Assembly (NCBI GenBank): GCA_003833135.1
Contig: QZLH01001883.1
Location: 7,045 to 20,630, forward strand
Length of the DNA stretch: 13,586 nucleotides
Origin: Oehlia diaphana
Taxonomy: Eukaryota > Glomeromycota > Glomeromycetes > Glomerales > Glomeraceae
Direction: 5' to 3'
Shown one piece after another: positions 8,101-13,586 of the stretch. The first letter of the stretch is position 1, and every line of letters starts with the position of its first letter. The notes beneath the pieces are model-generated. The model made no database searches, was not told the DNA's origin, and saw nothing but the letters and a program-made list of their open reading frames with translations. The position numbers were made by a program, and so were the translations under genes.

Positions 8101-8431
8101 GTGTCAATAAAGTATCTATCTAAATACAAACTATAAAAATAATAAAAAAAAACAACCTAAAACCAAAACAAATCTACCAAAACTATTTGATATGCAAATT
8201 TTTGTGTCTTTTGCGTTTTATCTTAAAAACCGATCACGAGAACCTAGCAGCGAATCCCGAAAGAGAATCACCCTAGATTAAATTCGACCTCTGCTTTATT
8301 GTTCCATGACTAACTAAACTATACTAAACTAAATATCAAAGAAATCTTTTATAATTTCTGTTGGTAAATTTTTTTTTAACGTGAAATCACGTGACTTCAG
8401 CTAGGATTGTTTAAATTTATCTGATCTATTC
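8101..8431. other. Gene-free spacer
   Basis: AT-rich DNA with A-runs (for example around 8143-8153) and an E-box inside AATCACGTGA (8386-8393). No coding frame or structured RNA is apparent. Confidence 0.5.
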
Positions 8432-8448
8432 ACGATCTTCCACCCTCC

Positions 8449-8579
8449 CCTGGAGGGTGAGGTCCTGTAATGCAGGATTAATAACCACAGTACCCCTAAT
8501 AGATTAGTTTTTCACTACTTGTAGTTGTTAACTCCTATTATGTTTGTTCATTGGTTACTCCTCTCTGAAATAAAATAAA
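8449..8579 (+). mobile_element. Short retroposed insertion 1 (SINE-like), 131 bp, with 17-bp target duplications
   Basis: The 17-mer ACGATCTTCCACCCTCC occurs exactly at 8432-8448 and 8580-8596. The segment between ends in the A-rich tail GAAATAAAATAAAA, directly before the second copy. Long perfect target duplications plus a 3' A-rich tail are the mark of target-primed reverse transcription by a LINE. The body begins CCTGGAGGGTGAGGTCCTG and shows no RNA polymerase III box B, so it may be a SINE or a 5'-truncated LINE copy. The junction forms a hairpin (CACCCTCC, loop CCT, GGAGGGTG at 8441-8459), half of which is target DNA. The insertion is on the plus strand. Confidence 0.7.
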
Positions 8580-8661
8580 ACGATCTTCCACCCTCCATCT
8601 CTTCTGATATTCCTTTTCTTTTGGACTTTACATTTTTCTCATCCAGTTCTCTATGAAATCA

Positions 8662-9723
8662 TTATTTAATGTCGTAAATTTTTGTATCACTCCATGTGAT
8701 TATTAATGATTCTTCCGCCCTCGGAAGCGAATAACGTTCCATCTTAAATCCTTCATTTGCTTTCTTTTCTATCGCTTCCCATTCCATTTCCTCTCCGCAC
8801 TCTTTAAAAATATTCTTCAATTCCTCTACTTTTTGGTGATGCTTTTCCTGTATGCATCATTGTAAATCTCTCATTCACCGCCTTCAACGCTTATATATTT
8901 TTCTTACTCGTCTTTCATCCCAATAACGGCACAGTATAACGTTCGTAGGGAATTTTCATCTTCGGCACGTTCTTCATTTCATCTCTTTGATCGTTAATAA
9001 TTTTCACGACCTCTTCTGTAGTAACGTTATCTTTTTGTAATTTCTTACTCGTTATTATGTCCCGCTCAACATCCTCCTCTACTCCTTCTCTATATTTCTT
9101 TATCACATCTACTACCTCATTATCTGTTAACATTATTCCCACGATTCTGTATTACCTTCATTGGACTTTTTGTACTTTGATACATACTAATTCTGAAAAA
9201 ACTTTTTGTGGTGGCGTGTCCAATAAAGGTTCAGTCACTCTATCATTTCTTCGCTCTTCTATCTTCTTATTATCGACCTTAACAACATCCCTTTTCTTTT
9301 CTCGTTTTTCAGCTCGATATATCTCCTTGAAACCAACTTCCTCTGTTCTATTGATCGTTCTACCAACTGTTCTATCGATTTTTGATCCCTAAGATATGCT
9401 ATTATTTTCCAAATTTTTGATATTTTTACGATCTTAAAAAACATGCCAGCTGACGATTCTTGATTAAAAAACTCGTATTCGTTATTCTTACATTCTTCCA
9501 TTTTCTTCAAGAATGAGATCTAATTAATTGCCAACGGTCACGCTCCCTCCTTTCTCAATTTTACTATCCTCTTTATACCACCTAATCCAGTGTTTGTTAA
9601 TACCAATACCGAAAGAGTTATTTGTGAATTCTGCGTTAAAATTTTATATTTATATTGGATCTTTACTTTAATACTAAAAACTTTCCCTAGCTTAGACAGA
9701 CAATTCTCTGCCAATACCTTCAT
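8662..9723 (-). pseudogene. Decayed minus-strand coding region, family unknown
   Basis: Minus-strand frames read from 9723 to a stop at 8664 look coding but are broken into pieces in different frames. In order they are MKVLAENCLSKLGKVFSIKV (9723-9538); a piece from 9510 with FFNQESSAGMFFKIVKISK, which after a one-base shift near 9290 continues as VVKVDNKKIEERRNDRVTEP; then LTDNEVVDVIKKYREGVEED to RYTVPLLG (9142-8915); then ALKAVNERFTMMHTGK; and, after another shift, HHQKVEELKNIFKECGEEME to SDTKIYDIK. Many charged residues and helix-like spacing suggest coiled segments. ERYTVP and ERYSLP may reflect an internal repeat. I do not recognise the family. Unannotated introns could explain some breaks, but several lack splice sites. 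Confidence 0.5.
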
Positions 9724-9793
9724 CTATCCAATGCTTCAGAAAAATATGTCACGTGATTAATGTATATCAGCCAAAACCGGAATTTCTGTGATC

Positions 9794-9959
9794 CGGCTGT
9801 GAATTCAATTCACACAATTTCACCAAGTTGGCATCGCCTCAATTCCGAAAGGGTTAGACGCGATTTGGTTTTCAGTTGATAGAATTGCTTTCGGTCTTAT
9901 ATATTGGATCTTAATAATTTTTACTGTAACTTTGTTCACAGAGAGAAATAAAAATAAAA
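9794..9959 (+). mobile_element. Short retroposed insertion 2 (SINE-like), 166 bp, with 17-21 bp target duplications
   Basis: A 21-base sequence (AAAA then CCGGAATTTCTGTGATC) occurs exactly at 9773-9793 and 9960-9980. The leading As are ambiguous with the tail, so the duplication is at least 17 bases. The insert ends in GAAATAAAAATAAAAA, an A-rich tail next to the second copy. Its last bases (TTTGTTCA ... GAAATAAAA) resemble those of the insertion at 8449-8579 (TTTGTTCATT ... GAAATAAAA), suggesting one family or one LINE partner. Near its 5' end is the perfect palindrome TGTGAATTCAATTCACA (9798-9814). No convincing polymerase III boxes are seen. Confidence 0.72.
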
Positions 9960-10009
9960 AAAACCGGAATTTCTGTGATCAACTACTTTTCTTTTTTCGT
10001 GCTGATCGA

Positions 10010-10306
10010 CTAGTTTTGTTTCCGTTTTTGTTTGGATTGGGATCTTGATTTCTTTGTTCGCAACATAACCTCTTTTTCCATAAAAATCTCTTTCCTTAAT
10101 CCATCTATTACACCATAATTCTTGCATATTATTCGTTCCATATCCTCTAATACACTTTCCTTATTTATCTTAGATCCCTTTATCTCCTCACGTGCTTTCC
10201 TCGCACTCGAAAGTCTTGCAATTTCGTCTATATATATGTCAAAGGATATTCTTTTACAACTTATTAACAAAATCTTTATAGTTGTTCTTTGTAATCCTGT
10301 AGACAT
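10010..10306 (-). pseudogene. 98-residue minus-strand coding remnant, possibly the 5' part of the decayed gene
   Basis: It is open from ATG 10306 to a TAG at 10012. The product starts MSTGLQRTTIKILLISCKR, has a mixed central part (IDEIARLSSARKAREEIKGS, then MERIICKNYGVIDGLRKEIF) and a basic, Ser/Lys/Gln-rich end. Its composition resembles coding DNA rather than spacer, and it reads in the same direction as the decayed region 8662-9723, with the retroposed insertion at 9773-9980 in between. Removing that insertion does not give one continuous frame, so it is either a separate small gene, a first exon, or a remnant. No known domain is recognised. Confidence 0.4.
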
Positions 10307-10547
10307 TTTGTATTTAATATGTAAATTAAATAAATGAAATATTAAAAATATTAACGAAATTAGAAAATTAAGAATTACTCGACAAAATGATCGACAAAAT
10401 GATCGACAAAAAAAAATCCTTGATAAGCCCTAATGTTACATGACATGAATCGTGCGACAATATTTGGTTATTTATACCGTGATTGTGAAATGTTGATACT
10501 TTTCTATTTTCTCAATATTCTCTCTCTTTCGCTTAAAATCTTACAAT
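10307..10547. promoter_or_regulatory. Upstream region of the F-box gene
   Basis: It holds a TATA-like TATTTATA (10469-10476), a pyrimidine-rich stretch from 10501, and CAATATTCT (10513-10521) 26 bases before the ATG, the same nonamer at nearly the same distance as in both BTB genes. A short tandem repeat of CGACAAAATGAT (period 12) covers 10380-10411, two full copies and a partial one. If the minus-strand remnant at 10010-10306 is expressed, the interval is a divergent promoter. Confidence 0.35.
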
Positions 10548-12095
10548 ATGACATGTTCAAAAATATTTTCAGGAGATTTACCTGAAATAACATATGATAT
10601 CATAAAATATTTTAAAGATGATATCTCAACTTTATATTCATGTATTTTAGTTAACAGATTTTGGTGTCGTTTAGCTATTCCATTATTATGGAATAATCCA
10701 TTCTCAATTCCTACAAGAAATTGTAAATTTATTGAAATTTATTTACATCATTTAAATGATGATTTAAAAACAAAATTAAATGAATATAAAATTAATGATA
10801 ATATTTTTCCTCCAAATACACTTTTCAATTATACTATTTTTTTAAAACAATTACATACAAGAAAAGTTATTTTTTCTATTGAAAAGTGGTCAAAAGATGT
10901 TAAAATTTTAAAACCCAAAAGTAGATCAATTTCAAATTTTAAAAGATTAGTTCATATGTCATTAATTCAAATCTTTATTGAAAATGAAGTAAAATTACAT
11001 ACACTTGATATTCAAATCACCAATTATAATTGTTATGATTCTTATATAGATGATATACTTGATTTAATGTTAGAAAATCCCAATTTCTTTCATAAAATTA
11101 AAAATTTAAAAGTTTGTTTTATTAATTCCTCATATAATGATCATAATGATCGTATATCACAAATAATTAATTTACATCAAAATCTTAAAAAAATTATATT
11201 AGGTTATAAAAGTTTTCCTTTATATCAATCATTATTATTATCAAATGATTATAATCGTACAAATACTTTAAATACAATAGTTTTTTATCATATAAATTTT
11301 AATGATATAATCAATTTAAACAAAGTATTTGAACAATTAAATGGTTTAGAATCTGTTCACATCATTTATTGTTATTCTTTATGTGCTGGATTTATTAAAC
11401 AAATAATTAAATTAACTAAACCATTCAAAGTAAAATCTTTATATTTTGGTGAAAATTTTCAAATTGATGAATATATACAATTATTTTTACAAAAATTTGG
11501 TGATTATATGGAAAATTTTGGATTTAGATTTGGAGTTGATTTATTATCTGAACAACAATTACTTGAATTAATTACAAAATATTGTAAAAATATCAAATTT
11601 CTTGATTTGATCATATCTGAAAATCGGATTGTTTATACATTATTCAATTTAATAGAAAATATAAATCAAAATCTTAAATATCTTTCTATTACTATCTTAA
11701 ATAATTCACAAGCTAGTGAACATAGTTCAATTATTTTACGAAATTTAGGTCAAATACTTCCTAATAAATTAGAATATTTAAATTTGGTTCTAAATATTAA
11801 TATAGATGATTTTGAAATATTCTTAAAAAATTCTCAGGATACTTTTATTGAAAAGTTTTTAATTGATAATAGGGGATGTCGTGATGTTTTATCTTGTGCA
11901 AAAGAATATATTATGAAAGAGAAAAGAGTTAAATATTTGGCTATTAGAGATTATAGAAATTATAATAAGATGGATTTGTATTTTTTGAAAGAAGAAAAGA
12001 AGGAATTTGAGTTATATGATATTGAAATTCAAAAATATAATGATTTGGTTATTGGTAGTAAATTGAATTTTGTAAAAGAATTGGAGGATATTTAG
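10548..12095 (+). CDS. F-box protein with a leucine-rich-repeat-like C-terminal region
   Basis: An uninterrupted frame of 515 residues runs from ATG 10548 to TAG 12093-12095 in one exon. The N-terminal F-box (about residues 10-50) reads LPEITYDIIKYFKDDIS, then TLYSCILVNRFWCRLAIPLL, followed by WNNPF, matching the LPxEI...L..C..VN+.WcrlaiplLW pattern of fungal F-box proteins. The rest is rich in Leu, Ile and Asn with irregular leucine-rich stretches (for example LKNLKVCFI, LKYLSITIL, KLEYLNLVLNI) that probably form a substrate-binding solenoid. By family knowledge the F-box binds Skp1 and brings substrates to an SCF ubiquitin ligase. The substrate is unknown. Codon use is extremely A/T-biased. 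The start is well placed directly before the F-box. This is a typical member of a family expanded in Glomeromycotina. Confidence 0.88.
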   Translation: MTCSKIFSGDLPEITYDIIKYFKDDISTLYSCILVNRFWCRLAIPLLWNNPFSIPTRNCKFIEIYLHHLNDDLKTKLNEYKINDNIFPPNTLFNYTIFLKQLHTRKVIFSIEKWSKDVKILKPKSRSISNFKRLVHMSLIQIFIENEVKLHTLDIQITNYNCYDSYIDDILDLMLENPNFFHKIKNLKVCFINSSYNDHNDRISQIINLHQNLKKIILGYKSFPLYQSLLLSNDYNRTNTLNTIVFYHINFNDIINLNKVFEQLNGLESVHIIYCYSLCAGFIKQIIKLTKPFKVKSLYFGENFQIDEYIQLFLQKFGDYMENFGFRFGVDLLSEQQLLELITKYCKNIKFLDLIISENRIVYTLFNLIENINQNLKYLSITILNNSQASEHSSIILRNLGQILPNKLEYLNLVLNINIDDFEIFLKNSQDTFIEKFLIDNRGCRDVLSCAKEYIMKEKRVKYLAIRDYRNYNKMDLYFLKEEKKEFELYDIEIQKYNDLVIGSKLNFVKELEDI

Positions 12096-12117
12096 TTATT
12101 AAAAGTTTGGTTGTTCA

Positions 12118-12192
12118 TTTTTTCTTTTCATCTTTTTTCTTTCTTTTTTTCTTCATTTTTTTCTTCATTTTTTTCTTCATTTTTTCTTCATT
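12118..12192 (+). repeat. Pyrimidine tandem repeat in the 3' region of the F-box gene
   Basis: An almost pure T/C tract. About four copies of a 12-base unit (CTTCATTTTTTT and variants) lie at 12151-12192. An open frame across it is only low-complexity Phe/Ser sequence and is not a gene. It probably lies in the 3' untranslated region. Confidence 0.6.
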
Positions 12193-12281
12193 CTTTGTTT
12201 TATATTTTCGTTTATAGATTTAGAGTCAGTTGCATGATTGTAATTACTATGCTATATTATGTAATTACTGTCTATTCATAC

Positions 12282-12287
12282 AATAAA
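12282..12287 (+). terminator. Candidate polyadenylation signal of the F-box gene
   Basis: AATAAA followed by an A-run lies about 187 bases after the stop codon. It is the first good hexamer downstream. Confidence 0.4.
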
Positions 12288-12476
12288 AAAGTTTAAAAAA
12301 TACAAATCAATGTCAATTCATATAATAAACTAGGTAACGGGACCGTTGGAGCGTCCGAAGTATTTAGGTATTACTAAAAATATGTAACATCTAAATAAAT
12401 TTTTAAATGTTATTTACGCGTTTGCTGATCCTAAAATTTCATAATTGTTATAATTGTTACACCTGATCAAGTCTAA

Positions 12477-12509
12477 CTTATTGTCCTACGCTACGCTTCG
12501 GACAACAAG
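12477..12509. repeat. Short inverted repeat with GC-rich loop
   Basis: The arms CTTATTGTCC (12477-12486) and GGACAACAAG (12500-12509) pair at 9 of 10 positions around TACGCTACGCTTC. The loop itself contains the repeated TACGCTACGCT. It could be the end of a dispersed element or a foldback in RNA. Confidence 0.5.
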
Positions 12510-12665
12510 TAAACATTAAACATACCAGGCCAGGGAGCTTTATTAATGATTATTATCGCGCACTCGCCAACACTAATCAGGTATCGAGTATTCTTAAAAT
12601 GTTGGCTCTAGAGTCTTGTTTGCATAATAACTTGGTGATGCTCTCAATAATTTTTTAGGTTACGT

Positions 12666-12724
12666 GAACCTTTTACGGAAAAAAGATGGAATATAAAAAA
12701 TGGATCGACTTCTTTTTACGGGGT
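12666..12724 (+). repeat. Dispersed repeat, copy 2
   Basis: It matches 430-485 with scattered changes (CCTTTTACGGAAAAAAGAT, then GAATATAAAAAA, GGATCGAC and TTTTTACGGGG). Same orientation as copy 1. Confidence 0.6.
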
Positions 12725-12923
12725 TTTAGGACAATAACGGCAGGTTCAACTATACGTTGAAAGCAAAAGTCATGCGCAATATTTTGTGTTATGTTGTAGA
12801 TTTTATTAAGTCAAATTTCATTTGTCGTGAATCTCCTTTAAATTTCTCCGATGTAACGATAAATATCACTTCAAATGAATTTAATGACTTCAACTGTTTA
12901 TTGTAAACTGATTAAGTTAACGG

Positions 12924-13021
12924 CATCAAATCTAATATTTAACTTGCCTCTTTATTTATAAGAAGGTCTACTCCTTTAACTTAATATTCTAGCGGCATGC
13001 GCCATCAAATCTTAATATTTA
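12924..13021 (+). repeat. Direct repeat pair, about 80 bases apart
   Basis: CATCAAATCTAATATTTA (12924-12941) and CATCAAATCTTAATATTTA (13003-13021) differ by one extra T. The preceding bases (CGG and GCGC) are also alike, so a short segment was probably duplicated. Confidence 0.45.
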
Positions 13022-13373
13022 TTAATTTTTTTTTTTTTTATTTTATTTACATAAAAAAATATCGGCAATTCTTAATGGTTCTTCTCATGAAATGTGATTA
13101 TTGCCTTTATCAATTCATTTCTCCAATAATTTCAGTTCATCTCATGATATTCTTAAATAAAACTGTAAATATATAGTTTATTTTATAATAAAATATTACC
13201 GAAACTTGGAAATATTATAAACATTATTTAAAATACGTTTATATTTTTAGTTTCACAAAAAAAACCTTCCTATAAAACGTCAGACGACGAATAAAGAATT
13301 TGCGGTGCAGCTATTTTGTGCGTTTAATTTCGTTTTTCTTAAAATGTGTACTTAAAGCTGGGTAAAAAAATTT

Positions 13374-13545
13374 TTTAGATTCTCATGACGTAAAATTTTA
13401 AAAATGACCCGGCTGGCTGGCATTTTTTTTTATATATCAGATATGTAAAAATTTTTTACGCACATTGGCCAAAACTTAAAATCACGTGATAAAAATTTTT
13501 TTACTATAAAAAAAAAAAATTCTCCATTTTTCGCGAGAATCTAAA
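13374..13545. repeat. Inverted-repeat structure near the right edge, possible MITE
   Basis: TTTAGATTCTC (13374-13384) is the exact reverse complement of GAGAATCTAAA (13535-13545), and T or A runs flank both. The interior has self-complementary AAAAATTTTTT stretches and an E-box in ATCACGTGAT (13481-13490). It may be a foldback element, but its ends and any target duplication are blurred by homopolymer runs and the window end. Confidence 0.35.
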
Positions 13546-13586
13546 TTTTTTTTTTTTTTTTTTTTGATCGGCCTAACGAATGAATC

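Larger units (their letters stand above)
12300..13586. other. Gene-free right end with repeats
   Basis: No coding frame is supported on either strand. The stretch holds an inverted repeat (12477-12509), the second copy of a dispersed repeat (12666-12724), a direct-repeat pair (12924-12941 and 13003-13021), long T or A runs, and an inverted-repeat structure toward the end (13374-13545). It looks like accumulated element fragments. Confidence 0.55.

Noticed and set aside
9057..9392. Plus-strand open frame of 111 codons rich in Ser, Thr and Leu
   Set aside because: It is antisense to the minus-strand coding remnants; its Ser/Thr-rich make-up is what charged minus-strand codons give when read backwards.
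9794..9959. tRNA or polymerase III promoter in the retroposed insertion
   Set aside because: A box-A-like GTTGGC occurs, but no box B (GGTTCGANNCC-like) or cloverleaf could be made.
9936..10127. Minus-strand open frame of 63 codons
   Set aside because: Its end runs through the target duplication into the A-rich tail of the retroposed insertion (FFYFYFSL), so it is an accident of that insertion, overlapping the better frame at 10010-10306.
10122..10337. Plus-strand open frame of 71 codons
   Set aside because: Antisense to the minus-strand remnant, with no domain or promoter signal.
12111..12296. Plus-strand open frame of 61 codons
   Set aside because: It is mostly Phe/Ser from a T/C tandem repeat just after the F-box stop codon, in the probable 3' untranslated region.

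Overview
This window looks like nuclear DNA of an arbuscular mycorrhizal fungus, most likely Rhizophagus irregularis or a close relative. The inference rests on strong AT richness, GT-AG introns of about 100 bases, tandem BTB-BACK-TLDc genes of the type that fungus has in large numbers, a single-exon F-box gene written almost entirely in A/T-rich codons, and a dense population of short non-autonomous mobile elements. It was made by reading alone, without a database search.

Layout, left to right. (1) Bases 34-222 hold the minus-strand C-terminal exon of an unidentified protein with one probable membrane segment. (2) Bases 900-4831 hold two intact plus-strand paralogues, each a two-exon gene of BTB, BACK and TLDc domains (471 and 476 residues). 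They sit in a tandem duplication of about 2.8 kb that also carried part of the minus-strand exon. (3) A third, dead copy lies at about 5814-6585. It lacks its start, its BACK region and its C-terminus, and has a small element at the breakpoint. Between copies 2 and 3 is a 414-bp element with perfect 20-bp terminal inverted repeats. (4) Bases 6586-8431 have no gene. They contain a 256-bp element with 8-bp target duplications and inner tandem repeats. (5) Bases 8432-10306 hold frameshifted minus-strand coding remnants, with two short retroposed insertions in and beside them. Each insertion has 17-21 bp target duplications and an A-rich tail. (6) Bases 10548-12095 encode an intact F-box protein. 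(7) From 12300 to the end I see no gene, only repeats and inverted repeats.

The functional theme, by family knowledge, is substrate choice in ubiquitin ligases: BTB-BACK proteins usually serve cullin-3 ligases and F-box proteins serve SCF (cullin-1) ligases. TLDc domains are linked in other eukaryotes to oxidation resistance and V-ATPase regulation. All three intact genes share the nonamer CAATATTCT 25-29 bases before the ATG. The two BTB genes also share a longer promoter block beginning with an E-box-like site. I found no convincing evidence of an entirely new system. The more unusual signals are the two retroposon insertions with matching tails, the GGGT...GGATCCC element family, the possible gene-conversion tract in the TLDc exons, and the excess of TCACGTG sites.
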